Under the pieces are notes generated by a model. The model worked only from the letters and a program-made list of their open reading frames with translations. It did no database searches and was not told the DNA's origin. The translations under genes were made by a program, and so were the position numbers. A stretch of 64,000 bases of DNA from Rhizobium sp. CG5 (GTDB taxonomy: Bacteria > Pseudomonadota > Alphaproteobacteria > Rhizobiales > Rhizobiaceae), in contig NZ_JABAEF010000001.1 of assembly GCF_023701945.1 (NCBI RefSeq), positions 124,001-188,000 on the forward strand, written 5' to 3'. This document shows positions 1 through 8,707 of the stretch, one piece after another. The first letter of the stretch is position 1, and each line of letters opens with the position of its first letter.

Positions 1-756
1 ACCGGCGAGGCGCGCGATCTGGTGCGCGATACCCGAAGCCGTGCCGAACACTCCGGCGTCGTGGTCAACAATGCGGTGTCGGCCATGGAGCGCATCGAAC
101 ACTCGTCGCGCCAGATCGGCCAGATCATCGGGGTGATCGACGAGATCGCCTTCCAGACCAACCTGCTGGCGCTGAATGCCGGTGTTGAGGCCGCGCGAGC
201 CGGCGATGCCGGCAAGGGTTTTGCCGTGGTGGCACAGGAAGTGCGCGAATTGGCACAGCGTTCGGCCAATGCCGCCAAGGAGATCAAGTCGCTGATCTCC
301 AATTCGGAAGTGGCCGTCAGCGAAGGGGTCAAGCTGGTCAACGATACGGGCGAGGGGCTGACGGCGATCGCTGGTCTCGTGCAGTCGATCAATGCGCATA
401 TGGATGCGATTGCCACGGCAGCGCAGGAACAGTCGGTCGGGCTTGGCGAAGTCAATACCGCCGTCAACCACATGGACCATGCGACGCAGCAGAATGCGGC
501 GATGGTCGAGGAGATGAACGCGGCCGGCGCCGGTCTGGCGCAGGAAAGCGGCAAGCTGGCAGACCTGCTTGGCCAGTTCCGCACCGGAGACGACCGCCAG
601 CGCCAGACCCAGACCCGCCAGCAAGCCTATGCGCCTGCCGCCCGTGCCCCCGCTGCTCCGGTGAGATCCGCAGCACGGCCGGCCGCATCGTCCCGGCAGA
701 CCTATGCCACGCAGGGCAATGCCGCGCTGAAGGGCGAGAGCTGGGAAGAGTTCTGA
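1..756 (+). CDS. Methyl-accepting chemotaxis protein, 3' part (N-terminus outside window)
   Basis: The reading frame is open from base 1, so only about 251 C-terminal residues are present. They contain the highly conserved cytoplasmic hairpin tip of chemoreceptors ([20 protein letters not shown] then [20 protein letters not shown]), which binds CheA and CheW. The upstream and downstream helices look like methylation-helix regions. A proline/alanine/glutamine-rich linker follows, and the protein ends in SWEEF. Such an xWxxF-type pentapeptide is known in other receptors as a tether for CheR/CheB. Ligand-binding, membrane and HAMP regions lie upstream of the window, so the stimulus cannot be inferred. 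A strong intrinsic terminator follows the stop. Confidence 0.95.
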   Translation, partial: TGEARDLVRDTRSRAEHSGVVVNNAVSAMERIEHSSRQIGQIIGVIDEIAFQTNLLALNAGVEAARAGDAGKGFAVVAQEVRELAQRSANAAKEIKSLISNSEVAVSEGVKLVNDTGEGLTAIAGLVQSINAHMDAIATAAQEQSVGLGEVNTAVNHMDHATQQNAAMVEEMNAAGAGLAQESGKLADLLGQFRTGDDRQRQTQTRQQAYAPAARAPAAPVRSAARPAASSRQTYATQGNAALKGESWEEF

Positions 757-789
757 GTTAGCCTGCGTTCAGGCGTAGACATGATACAA

Positions 790-815
790 GCGGCCGTCAT
801 CGACGGCCGCTTTTG
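790..815 (+). terminator. Rho-independent terminator after the chemoreceptor gene
   Basis: A 9-bp perfect stem (GCGGCCGTC / GACGGCCGC) with an ATC loop is followed directly by TTTT. It lies 34 nt after the chemoreceptor stop and before the next promoter region. Confidence 0.85.
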
Positions 816-875
816 CGTTTAGAGGGTGGCAAAGGTCTCTTGCGGTCAGAAAACGCTTGCGCATCGAGCGCTTAC

Positions 876-897
876 GACATAAAGATATCTTTATGTC
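876..897. promoter_or_regulatory. 22-bp perfect palindrome, likely operator of the ArsR-methyltransferase/metF operon
   Basis: The left arm GACATAAAGAT is followed immediately by its exact reverse complement ATCTTTATGTC. It ends 27 bp before the ATG of the regulator gene, where bound protein would block transcription. ArsR-family dimers bind such AT-rich palindromes, and SahR-type regulators of methionine metabolism belong to this family. That this is the regulator's own site is inference. Confidence 0.7.
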
Positions 898-924
898 TTG
901 ATTGGATCGAAAGCTGCAAACTGC

Positions 925-1938
925 ATGACCTTTGGTGTGGATGAACTCGTCGAATTGCTGAAGGCTGCCGGAGAGCCGACGCGGTTGCGGCTGCTCGCCC
1001 TTCTGGCGGCGGGCGATCTCACCGTGTCCGATCTGACCGAAATTCTCGGCCAATCGCAACCCCGCATTTCGCGGCACCTGAAACTCCTGACCGAGGCCGA
1101 TCTGATCGACCGCTATCAGGAGGGCGCCTGGGCCTATTTCCGTCTTAAGCAGGACGGGCGGGCCGCCAACCTGGTTCAGATGCTGCTGATGTCGGCCTCC
1201 TCCGCAGATCCGGTGCTGTTGCGGGACGGGGAGAGGCTGACCACGGTCAAGAAGGCGCGCGCCGAGCGGGCCCAGGAGTATTTCAGCCGCAACGCTGCCG
1301 AATGGGACGAATTGCGCCGCCTGCATGTCGATGATCGCGATGTCGAGGCGGCCTTGATGCGGCTGATCGGCTCGGAGCCGGTCGAGGCCCTGCTCGACCT
1401 TGGCACCGGGACCGGCCGGATCCTGCAATTGCTGGAGGGGGTCTATCGTCGCGCCGTTGGCATCGATGCCAGCCGCGACATGCTGGCCGTCGCGCGGGCC
1501 AATCTCGACAAAGCCGGGATTCTGAAGGCATCGGTTCGCCAGGGCGACATTCTCAACCTGCCGCTCGACGGCGCGGAATTCGATGTGGTGGTCATTCACC
1601 AGGTCCTGCATTTCCTGCTGCAGCCGGAACTGGCCCTGCATGAGGCCTCGCGCATGCTGCGGCCCGGTGGCCGTCTTGTCATCATCGATCTGGCGCCGCA
1701 TCGGCTGGACTACCTGCGCGACGACCACGCCCATGTCCGTCTCGGCTTTTCCCATCAGACCATGGGGGAGTGGCTGGCCAAGGCCGGTCTCAAGGTCGAA
1801 CAGGCCGTCGATCTCACGCCGAACAGCAATGGCGCGCAGGCCCTGACCGCGACGATCTGGGTGGCCCGGCAGGGTCGCGCAGCCTCGCTTGCGCCGGCCG
1901 ATGCCGATGTACTACCAGCCTCAGTGGGGGGGAATTGA
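925..1938 (+). CDS. ArsR-family HTH regulator fused to a SAM-dependent methyltransferase domain (SahR-like)
   Basis: 337 residues. Residues about 5-85 form an ArsR winged helix (AGEPTRLRLLALLAAGDLTV, then SQPRISRHLKLL as recognition helix). Residues about 145-320 form a class I methyltransferase fold with motif I LLDLGTGTGRIL and a later VVIHQVLHFL segment. The fusion suggests a sensor of SAM or S-adenosylhomocysteine rather than a metal-responsive ArsR, and no metal-binding cysteine pair is evident. Its stop codon is immediately followed by the metF ATG, so both are in one operon, and a perfect palindrome precedes it. I chose the ATG; an in-frame TTG at 898 would overlap the end of the palindrome. 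The SahR-like assignment rests on architecture and context, not on a search. Confidence 0.88.
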   Translation: MTFGVDELVELLKAAGEPTRLRLLALLAAGDLTVSDLTEILGQSQPRISRHLKLLTEADLIDRYQEGAWAYFRLKQDGRAANLVQMLLMSASSADPVLLRDGERLTTVKKARAERAQEYFSRNAAEWDELRRLHVDDRDVEAALMRLIGSEPVEALLDLGTGTGRILQLLEGVYRRAVGIDASRDMLAVARANLDKAGILKASVRQGDILNLPLDGAEFDVVVIHQVLHFLLQPELALHEASRMLRPGGRLVIIDLAPHRLDYLRDDHAHVRLGFSHQTMGEWLAKAGLKVEQAVDLTPNSNGAQALTATIWVARQGRAASLAPADADVLPASVGGN

Positions 1939-2868
1939 ATGCTACGCGATCTCAAGAGCCCGGCCAAGGCGCCGCATCTGCGGCTGTCCTTCGAGTTTTT
2001 TCCGCCGAAGTCGGAGGACATGGAAGGGCAGCTCTGGGCTACCGTTGGCGACCTGGCCGGCTGGCAGCCTGACTTCGTGTCGGTCACCTATGGCGCCGGC
2101 GGCTCGACCAGGGCGCCGACCCTGTCGACAGTGCGGCGGCTGATTGCCGAGACCACCCTGCCGACGGCGGCGCACCTGACCTGCGTGAATGCCACGAAGG
2201 AGGATGTGGCCCATGTGGTCGAGGAGTTCCGGGCAGCCGGTGTCCGGCATTTCGTGGCGCTGCGCGGCGATCCCGCGGGTGGCGTGGGAACGGCCTACCA
2301 GCCGCATCCCGGCGGTTATGAGAATGCGGCCGCCCTGGTGGGGGGCCTGCGTGACATCGACGATTTCGAAATCTCCGTGTCTGCCTATCCGGAAAAGCAC
2401 CCGGAAAGCCCGGATGAGGCCGCCGATATCGACATGCTGAAACGCAAGGTCGACAATGGCGCGACGCGGGCGCTGACACAGTTCTTTTTCGACAACGATA
2501 TTTTCGAGCGTTACCTCAACCGCGTGCGGGCGGCGGGCATCACCATTCCGATCGTGCCCGGCATCATGCCGATCCAGAACTTGACCCAGTTGAAGCGCTT
2601 TGCGTCGATGTGCGGCACCACCGTGCCGGCGCGGCTCGATCCGCGCTTTGCCGGACTGGATGACAAGCCGGAAGAGCGAACCAGGGTTGCCGCCGAGGTG
2701 GCCGCCGAGCAGATCGAGGATCTGGTGGCGCGCGGCGTTGGCGAATTCCATCTCTACACCATGAACCGGGCGCCGCTGGTCAATGCGACGCTTTCGCAAC
2801 TGGGATTGGTTCGTGGCGATACGGCGCGCCGTTCGTCGGCCGGCGATTCGGCGGGAGCCGCTGCCTGA
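1939..2868 (+). CDS. metF: Methylenetetrahydrofolate reductase
   Basis: 309 residues, close to the usual length of bacterial MetF. The protein reduces 5,10-methylene-THF to 5-methyl-THF with FAD and NADH, supplying the methyl group for methionine synthesis. The N-terminal LSFEFFPPK motif carries the catalytic glutamate. The conserved VSVTYGAGGS, LRGDP and TQFFFDN segments of the TIM barrel are all present, followed by VPGIMPI. The ATG directly abuts the stop codon of the ArsR-methyltransferase gene with a GGGGGGA ribosome site inside that gene, so the two are translationally linked. A perfect 13-bp hairpin terminator follows. Confidence 0.97.
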   Translation: MLRDLKSPAKAPHLRLSFEFFPPKSEDMEGQLWATVGDLAGWQPDFVSVTYGAGGSTRAPTLSTVRRLIAETTLPTAAHLTCVNATKEDVAHVVEEFRAAGVRHFVALRGDPAGGVGTAYQPHPGGYENAAALVGGLRDIDDFEISVSAYPEKHPESPDEAADIDMLKRKVDNGATRALTQFFFDNDIFERYLNRVRAAGITIPIVPGIMPIQNLTQLKRFASMCGTTVPARLDPRFAGLDDKPEERTRVAAEVAAEQIEDLVARGVGEFHLYTMNRAPLVNATLSQLGLVRGDTARRSSAGDSAGAAA

Positions 2869-2897
2869 TCGGCAAGCTGTCCGGAGATCAAACGGGA

Positions 2898-2934
2898 ACG
2901 GGCGCATGCAATGCCTGCATGCGCCCGTTTTCTT
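2898..2934 (+). terminator. Rho-independent terminator after metF
   Basis: A 13-bp perfect stem (ACGGGCGCATGCA / TGCATGCGCCCGT) with a 5-nt loop is followed by TTTTCTTT. It ends the regulator-metF transcript. Confidence 0.92.
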
Positions 2935-3012
2935 TACTTAAACTGCTGTGTCAGTTCTGCCCGAGACGGACCACTTTCTATCGGCCTCCCGGCTTTCGTT
3001 CATGCGTATGTC

Positions 3013-3090
3013 TCAGATGAAGAGCATCGTTGCAATGAATACAAACGCCGCACCGACGATCAGGACGTTGAGAGAATGTGTAAGTCCCAT
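3013..3090 (-). CDS. Tiny (25-residue) predicted single-pass membrane protein
   Basis: The sequence begins MGLTHSLNVLIVGAAFVFIA and ends TMLFI. Residues 8-25 are almost entirely hydrophobic, so this is a single transmembrane helix with a very short polar N-terminus. Translation signals are strong: AAGGAGG lies 5 nt before the ATG, and a -10-like TATTAT with a -35-like TTTTCA at 18-bp spacing lies just upstream. It is alone in a gap between metF and the EamA transporter. Function unknown. Membrane peptides of this size often modulate transporters or respiratory complexes, but nothing here identifies a partner. Confidence 0.72.
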   Translation of the reverse strand: MGLTHSLNVLIVGAAFVFIATMLFI

Positions 3091-3116
3091 CTCTGCCTCC
3101 TTGCGTTGACCGTTAA

Positions 3117-3146
3117 ATAATATGTCTGTTTTGTGTCGTTTGAAAA
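3117..3146 (-). promoter_or_regulatory. Candidate sigma-70 promoter of the 25-residue membrane protein
   Basis: Read on the minus strand, TTTTCA (-35) and TATTAT (-10) are separated by 18 bp. The -10 lies 26 nt before the ATG, giving a short leader. This is a pattern match only. Confidence 0.45.
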
Positions 3147-3332
3147 GGAAATTCTGTGCTGCGATGCAGCGCCCGGCAGTGGATAACTCCTGATAACGGC
3201 GCCTAACGCAGTGAAATATTTCGAGAAAGACCGAATTTAAAATGCGGGCTTATCCGTTAACAAATTCGGCACCGTGGGGCTGGTCGGGCCGCCGATTGTC
3301 CTGATGCGATGCGGTTGTGTGCCGGGCTGGCC

Positions 3333-4253
3333 TTACGCTCCGGCTGGTCTTGCGCGCCGCAGCAGCCGCCCGTCCAGCACGAGAAGACCGGTGCCGATCA
3401 GCAGCATGCCACCGATATCGAGCAGTTGCAGCCGTTCGCCAAGGAACAGTGCACCCAGCAGGATGGCGCTCGGTGGCACCAGCAGCGTCACCAGCGAGGT
3501 ATTGGTGGCGCCGGCCAGCGCCATGATGCGGAAGAACAGGATATAGGCAAAGGCGGTGGACACCAGGGCCAGCGCCAGGATCGACAGAACGGCCGACAGC
3601 GGCGGCATGGCGAGGTGGAAGGGCTGGTCGACGATCAGCGACACCGGCAGCATCATCAGGGCCGATGCCGTCAACTGGCCCGTTGCCGTCACGGGTGCGG
3701 GTATGCCTTTGAAACGCTTACCGAAAATTCCGGCGAAGCCGTAACTGATGGCGGCCAGCAGCGGCAGGCTGACGGCCCAGAGCGGTACCGACGAGGCATC
3801 GAGTACGCTTGGGCCGATTAGCAGGACCGTTCCCGCCAGACCCAGCAGGCAGCCGGCGATCTTGGCCGGCGTCAGCTTCTCGTCCGTCGTCAGGCTATTG
3901 GCGATCAGCACGGTCCAGATCGGCGTGGTGGCGTTGAGAATCGAGGCGAGGCCGGCGCCGATCTGTGTCTGGCCCAGGAAGATCAGGGTATGGGGAATGG
4001 CATTGTTGATCAGGCCGAGCAGCAGAAAGGACCGCCAACGGCTCTTCAGGAGGTCGTAGAGGCCGAACCGGCCGCGCAGATAGAGATGCAGGGCGAGCGC
4101 TGCCAGCGACAGGCGCAGGAAGACCAGGGTAAACGGCGGCACATGGGCAACCGCAATGCGCGCGAAAAAGAACGAGCCGCCCCATAACAGGCCGAGCAGC
4201 ATGAGCAGCGCCCATGTCTTGGAATTCAACTGGTTGGCAGCAGCAGCGGGCAT
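3333..4253 (-). CDS. EamA/DMT-superfamily transporter
   Basis: 306 residues with about ten hydrophobic segments arranged as two EamA repeats. The first begins at LLMLLGLLWGGSFFFARIAV and the second at SYGFAGIFGKRFK. This is the usual layout of inner-membrane drug/metabolite exporters. Substrate cannot be predicted. The start is supported by AAGGAGAG seven bases before the ATG. The gene is divergent from the antiporter gene that follows, so the intervening stretch of about 120 bp should hold promoters for both. The C-terminus is short and basic (LLRRARPAGA). Confidence 0.92.
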   Translation of the reverse strand: MPAAAANQLNSKTWALLMLLGLLWGGSFFFARIAVAHVPPFTLVFLRLSLAALALHLYLRGRFGLYDLLKSRWRSFLLLGLINNAIPHTLIFLGQTQIGAGLASILNATTPIWTVLIANSLTTDEKLTPAKIAGCLLGLAGTVLLIGPSVLDASSVPLWAVSLPLLAAISYGFAGIFGKRFKGIPAPVTATGQLTASALMMLPVSLIVDQPFHLAMPPLSAVLSILALALVSTAFAYILFFRIMALAGATNTSLVTLLVPPSAILLGALFLGERLQLLDIGGMLLIGTGLLVLDGRLLRRARPAGA

Positions 4254-4376
4254 GAGACTCTCCTTCGATCACGCCGCAGATTAGGAATAGGCTGACCCAT
4301 TTGCCACCCGAAACCTGCCGTGCATGATGCTGCGGACAAAAGAATCGCTGAAAGGAACAGGATACTGGACGCAACA

Positions 4377-5741
4377 GTGACGGAAAGCGTAACGCATGCC
4401 GCCGGCCATGGCACGGCCATGCTCGGCATTGCCATCGTGGTGGCGGTTGCGACGCTGCTCGGCTTGGTGTTTCTGTGGCTCCGGCAACCGCCGCTGGTTG
4501 GCTTCATCGTGGCCGGCGTGGCGCTCGGACCGACCGGGGCGGGGCTGATCTCCAATTCCGACAATGTGGCGCTGCTCGCCGAAATGGGCGTGGTCGTGCT
4601 TTTGTTCTTCATCGGCATGGAACTGTCGGTCAAGGCCTTCGTGCTCAGCCTGCGGCAGGCGCTGCTGGTCACCGGCGGGCAATTGCTGGCGGCCATGGCG
4701 CTGGCCGTGGTGATCGGGCAGGTGATCCATGCCTCGGTGTCCGAGACCATCATTCTAGGCTTCGTCATCGGCATTTCATCGACCGTGGTGGCGATGAAAA
4801 TGCTGGAAGAGATGGGCGTGCTGCGGGCCAATGCCGGACGGGTGGCGGTCGGCGTGCTGATCGCCCAGGACATTGCCGTCGTGCCGATGCTGATCTTCGT
4901 CGCCGGCATGGGCCGCGGCGAGGCGGATTATGTCGGTATCGCCATCAAGGTCGCCGTGGCGCTGTCGCTGCTCGGCGGCTTGCTGTGGTGGTTCGGCCGC
5001 CATGGCAAGATCCGGGTGCCGTTTGCCGAGCGGGTCGAGGACAAGATCGAGATCCTGGCGCTCGGCTCGCTGGGGCTCTGCTTCAGCGCCGCGTCGCTCT
5101 CGGGCGTTGCCGGCCTGTCGCCGGCCTATGGCGCCTTCCTGGCCGGGTTGCTGGTCGGCAATTCGACGCTTCGAAGCCGTGTCATCCCGGTCATCGAGCC
5201 GATCCAGAGCGTGTTGCTGGTGGTGTTCTTCCTGTCGATCGGCCTGCTGATCGACCTCAACTTCATCTGGGCCAATCTCTGGCGGGTGCTGCTGGTGTCG
5301 CTGCTGGTGATTTCCGCCAAGACCGTGCTCAACATCTTCCTGTTGCGCCGCACTGGGTCGGATGCGCAGACGGCGCTGATCGCCGGCCTGTCGATGGCGC
5401 AGGTCGGCGAGTTCTCCTTCGTGCTGCTGGCGGCCGGCTTTTCGGCGCAGGCGATCAACAGCGAGCTGTTCCGCCTGTCGATTGCCGTAACCGCGGTGTC
5501 ACTGCTGTTCTCGCCGCTCTGGGTCAGCGTCATGCACCGGCTGGAGAATATCGCCAGCGGCGGATTGAAGGACTATCGCCATGCGCTGGCGGTGGCCTAT
5601 GCCCACGAGCTACACGAGATGAGCCGCGGCCGCGCAGCGCTGGCGGGCGGCCTGCACTGGCTCAACGTGCGCTACCGGGCGATCCGGCTGGCGCTCTATC
5701 ACCGCCGCGCGGCAGATCGGCGCGACCGCGGCGAGAGATGA
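4377..5741 (+). CDS. CPA2-family (KefB-like) monovalent cation:proton antiporter
   Basis: About 454 residues, nearly all membrane. Signature segments are GFIVAGVALGPTGAGL near the N-terminus, LIAQDIAVVPMLIF with the acidic residue of the ion-binding helix, and MAQVGEFSFVLLAAGF, which is typical of the Kef branch. The usual C-terminal TrkA-N/RCK domain is absent; the protein ends in a short arginine-rich tail, so nucleotide or glutathione gating of the Kef type is not expected. The start is uncertain: this GTG has a weak GGAC ribosome site, and an in-frame GTG at 4320 is possible. The gene converges with the transglycosylase gene downstream. Confidence 0.88.
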   Translation: MTESVTHAAGHGTAMLGIAIVVAVATLLGLVFLWLRQPPLVGFIVAGVALGPTGAGLISNSDNVALLAEMGVVVLLFFIGMELSVKAFVLSLRQALLVTGGQLLAAMALAVVIGQVIHASVSETIILGFVIGISSTVVAMKMLEEMGVLRANAGRVAVGVLIAQDIAVVPMLIFVAGMGRGEADYVGIAIKVAVALSLLGGLLWWFGRHGKIRVPFAERVEDKIEILALGSLGLCFSAASLSGVAGLSPAYGAFLAGLLVGNSTLRSRVIPVIEPIQSVLLVVFFLSIGLLIDLNFIWANLWRVLLVSLLVISAKTVLNIFLLRRTGSDAQTALIAGLSMAQVGEFSFVLLAAGFSAQAINSELFRLSIAVTAVSLLFSPLWVSVMHRLENIASGGLKDYRHALAVAYAHELHEMSRGRAALAGGLHWLNVRYRAIRLALYHRRAADRRDRGER

Positions 5742-5774
5742 TCCCGCCGCGGCCGATGTGCAGATGGGATCGGC

Positions 5775-6965
5775 TCAGAGAGCGCTCAGAAGGGCAGGGG
5801 TCGGCCAGCCGTCGGCCGGAATGCCGAGCCGCTGCTGTTCCTTCTGGATGGCGGTGCGGGTGCCGGCACCGAGGATGCCGTCGATCTTGCCGACATCGTA
5901 GCCGAGGCCCTGCAGCTTGGTCTGCAGCGCCTTCATCTCCTCGTCGGACAGACCCTGTTCCGGATTGCCCTTGAGATAGGGTTCGGCCCCCATCAGGCGG
6001 GTGGCGAAATAGGCCGCCGAGGTGGTGTAGATGAACGACTGGTTCCATTCGAGATAGATGCCGAAGTTCGGATAGGTCAGGAAGGCCGGACCCTTGCGGC
6101 CCTGCGGCAGGACGATCGAGGCATGCAGGGCGCCGAACCGGGTATTGCCGTCGCGCGGCGTGACGCCGAGCGCGAACCAGTCGGCCGCCGTCAGGCCGCT
6201 GTCGAAGCCGGTCTTTTCCCAGGGCAGGTTGTCGGGAACGGTGATTTCCTGGATCCACGGTTCGCCGCGCGTGAAGCCGAGATGTTCGATGAACTTGGCG
6301 GCGGTCAGGATGGCGTCGGGCGAGCTTTTCTTGACGTTGACATGGCCGTCACCATCGCCATCGATACCGAAGGCGACGATGTCCTTTGGCAGCATCTGCA
6401 CCTGACCGATTTCGCCGGCCCAGGCGCCGGTATTGCTCGCCGGATCGACATCACCATGTTCGACCATGGTGATCAGCGCCATCAGCTGCGGGCGGAAGAG
6501 TTCCGGGCGGCGGCAGTCATGGGAAAGCGTGACGAGCGCGTTGCGGGTGTTGAAATCGCCCTGCACGGCGCCGAAATCGGTTTCCATCGCCCAGAAGGCG
6601 GCGATGACGCCGGCCGGCACGCCGAATTCGCTCTCGGCCCGGCCGAAGACCTCGGCATATTGCTTCATCTTCTGGCGACCGATGTCGAGCCGCGCCTGGC
6701 TGACGGTGCGCTTGGAGAATTCCTGGAAGGTCTGCTTGAAGACGCCCTGGGCGCGGTCGCGGCCCAGCACCTTCTGATCGATCTGCGCTCCGGCAAGGGT
6801 GGCGTCGATGGCGGACGCGGACGCGCCGGACGCTGCGGCTTCAGCCTTCACGCCGGCGAAGAAAGTCGCGAGGTCACCGCCGCATTCGGCCGCACTGGCC
6901 GCGACTGTCGAGGAGAGAAAGGCTGCAAGAGCAGCGGCGATGGTCAGACGATGGGCGCGGGGCAT
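5775..6965 (-). CDS. Lytic murein transglycosylase, MltB type, with C-terminal peptidoglycan-binding domain
   Basis: 396 residues. An N-terminal signal peptide (LTIAAALAAFLSSTVAASA) exports it to the periplasm. It has no lipobox at the signal cleavage region, so it is probably soluble. The SLT_2 (MltB) domain covers about residues 30-320, with catalytic glutamate in FWAMETDFG and the family segments SHDCRRPELF and GEIGQVQMLPKD. A PG_binding_1 domain (LQTKLQGLGYDVGKIDGILG) ends the protein. It cleaves glycan strands to 1,6-anhydro products. The frame is open far upstream, but this ATG has AAGGA seven bases before it and starts the signal peptide, so longer starts are rejected. Confidence 0.94.
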   Translation of the reverse strand: MPRAHRLTIAAALAAFLSSTVAASAAECGGDLATFFAGVKAEAAASGASASAIDATLAGAQIDQKVLGRDRAQGVFKQTFQEFSKRTVSQARLDIGRQKMKQYAEVFGRAESEFGVPAGVIAAFWAMETDFGAVQGDFNTRNALVTLSHDCRRPELFRPQLMALITMVEHGDVDPASNTGAWAGEIGQVQMLPKDIVAFGIDGDGDGHVNVKKSSPDAILTAAKFIEHLGFTRGEPWIQEITVPDNLPWEKTGFDSGLTAADWFALGVTPRDGNTRFGALHASIVLPQGRKGPAFLTYPNFGIYLEWNQSFIYTTSAAYFATRLMGAEPYLKGNPEQGLSDEEMKALQTKLQGLGYDVGKIDGILGAGTRTAIQKEQQRLGIPADGWPTPALLSAL

Positions 6966-7126
6966 TCGAACATCCTTGTTTCTGTCGGCATAGCGTTCTT
7001 CTTCAAAAGCATTGTGACGGAAGCAAGGAGTTTGGCCAAACAACTGCATGGCGCAGCATTCTATTATGCCGACCGGCGTGTTGGACTGCTGTGATGGATG
7101 TTGCGGCCGGCCGATGTCTGCTGCGC

Positions 7127-7909
7127 TTACTGCTTGGAGACGGCGGCGACCCAGCTCTTCCAGTTCTTCTGGGTGCCGGCAAAGACATTGATGTCCGTGT
7201 CGCCCTTGATGCCCGGCACGACGCCGGTCGAGGTATATTGCCAGAACGCCCAGCGCCGATCGGAATAGATCTCCTGGGGATGCTGCGCCACGGCGCGGAC
7301 CCAGAAATGGTAATCCTTGAACTCGCCGACCAGGTTGTCGCGGTGGAAATCGACCGAGGTGTAGATGATCGGACGCTTGCCGTAATAGGCCTCGATGCGG
7401 TCCATGAAGCGCTGCATTTCGGTGCGCACGGTCAGCGGGCTCGGCTGGTACTTGCAGGTCTTGGAGGTGTGGTTCCACTCGACGTCGAGCACCGGCGGCA
7501 GATGCATCGAGGCCTTCGGTACATTGCGGATGAACCAGTCGGCCTGCTCGTCGGCGGTCGAACAGAAATAATAGAAATGGTAGGGCGCGTGGGCAAGGCC
7601 GGCGGCGGCTGCCTTTTTCCAGTATTCGTCGAACTTCGGATCGACCATGTCCTTGCCTTCGGTCGCCTTGATGAAGACGAAGGAGACGCCGGATTGCTTG
7701 ACCTTGCCCCAATCGACATCGCCGTTCCATTTCGACACGTCGATGCCGTGTACAGCGTGAAGGTTCGGGGTCTTGGCGCCGAAATCCTGGGGATCCTTGT
7801 CGGCGAAGCGCGGCGGGATCGATGCCGTCTCCATGAGATCATAGTTGCCGGACGTGCAGCCACTCAGAGCCAAGGACAGGGGCAAAAGCGCCAGGAGAAG
7901 CCACCGCAT
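7127..7909 (-). CDS. GH25-family lysozyme, predicted lipoprotein
   Basis: About 260 residues. The N-terminus MRWLLLALLPLSLALSGCTS contains a lipobox (LSGC), indicating lipid anchoring. The remainder is a glycoside hydrolase family 25 domain: HGIDVSKWNGDVDW near the start, FVFIKATEG, then PVLDVEW with the catalytic Asp/Glu pair, and PIIYTS. It should hydrolyse the MurNAc-GlcNAc bond. The frame stays open upstream to 7972, but starting at the internal ATG places the signal peptide at the N-terminus. It lies 160 bp upstream of, and on the same strand as, the MltB-type transglycosylase, so the two may be co-transcribed. Confidence 0.92.
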   Translation of the reverse strand: MRWLLLALLPLSLALSGCTSGNYDLMETASIPPRFADKDPQDFGAKTPNLHAVHGIDVSKWNGDVDWGKVKQSGVSFVFIKATEGKDMVDPKFDEYWKKAAAAGLAHAPYHFYYFCSTADEQADWFIRNVPKASMHLPPVLDVEWNHTSKTCKYQPSPLTVRTEMQRFMDRIEAYYGKRPIIYTSVDFHRDNLVGEFKDYHFWVRAVAQHPQEIYSDRRWAFWQYTSTGVVPGIKGDTDINVFAGTQKNWKSWVAAVSKQ

Positions 7910-8041
7910 CGCTGATCCGTTCGTTGCGATTGAAAATATCCCCCGATGCAGCGCGCACACACGCAATGACAAAAGAGGCGCTAGTCCCTTTTTGCCGCTA
8001 TCATCGTAAAAAATTCGTTATTTTCAACTGCTTTATCGGCT

Positions 8042-8707
8042 TCAGGTGCGAATTATGGCGTGCCAGGCATAGCCGCGGCCGATTTTCTCGAAGTCCAGGT
8101 GCAGGCCGGCCCGATCGGCGCGGCTTTTCAGCGCCTCGTGCAGATCTTTTCGCGGCGTCACATGAAAGCGGGCCAGCCACGCCTTCAGGAAACGTCCGAA
8201 ACGCGGCGGCAGACCTTCCTGCTGGCCGAAGTCGACGATGTGCAGGGAGCCGCCCGGCGCCAGGGCTGCGAGCCCGGCGTCGACGGCCTTTTCCCAATCG
8301 GGGATCATCGACAGGGCATAGGAGATCAGCACCCGATCAAAACCGCTAAGGCCGAATTCGGAGGCCTCAAACGCGGTGGCATCGGCGACCTTCAGCACGG
8401 GCTGCCGGGCCTTGCCGCGGAAATTGGCGCGCGCCGAAGACAGCATTTCGGCAGAGATATCCAGGCCGTAAAGTCTGGCGGTCGGGTAGAGCTTATGGGC
8501 CAGAAGCAGATTTCGACCTGTGCCGCAGCCGATCTCCAGGACGGTGCCGCCCTCGGGTGCGTCGAGGCGGACGATCGCCCGGTCTCGTCCGAGCAGGTAA
8601 TATTTGCGCGTCAGGTCGTAGATATGGCGCTGATAGCGGTACATGCGGTCCATGCGTCGCGCATGGCCGGTGCTGGAGGGGTCGGCAATCGTCCCGGCGC
8701 CGGTCAT
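8042..8707 (-). CDS. btaB: Diacylglyceryl-homoserine N-methyltransferase (betaine lipid synthesis)
   Basis: 221 residues. Class I SAM methyltransferase with motif I VLEIGCGTGRN at about residue 57, followed by LYGLDISAEML and LISYALSMIPDW. BtaB trimethylates diacylglyceryl-homoserine to DGTS, a phosphorus-free membrane lipid. The assignment depends on the partner: its ATG overlaps the stop codon of the btaA gene by 4 bases (ATGA), the arrangement expected for a two-gene operon. A longer in-frame start at 8800 would run far into btaA and is rejected. On sequence alone it would only be called a methyltransferase. Confidence 0.9.
   Translation of the reverse strand: MTGAGTIADPSSTGHARRMDRMYRYQRHIYDLTRKYYLLGRDRAIVRLDAPEGGTVLEIGCGTGRNLLLAHKLYPTARLYGLDISAEMLSSARANFRGKARQPVLKVADATAFEASEFGLSGFDRVLISYALSMIPDWEKAVDAGLAALAPGGSLHIVDFGQQEGLPPRFGRFLKAWLARFHVTPRKDLHEALKSRADRAGLHLDFEKIGRGYAWHAIIRT

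Noticed and set aside
925-1938. Metal-sensing ArsR regulator
   Set aside because: No cysteine pair of the metal site is seen and the methyltransferase fusion and metF partner point to methionine metabolism.
2911-3120. 69-codon plus-strand frame after metF
   Set aside because: It begins inside the terminator hairpin and runs antisense to the well-supported 25-residue gene.
5742-5774. Terminator between the convergent antiporter and transglycosylase genes
   Set aside because: Only a 6-bp GATCCC/GGGATC pairing with a long loop and no T-run is present.
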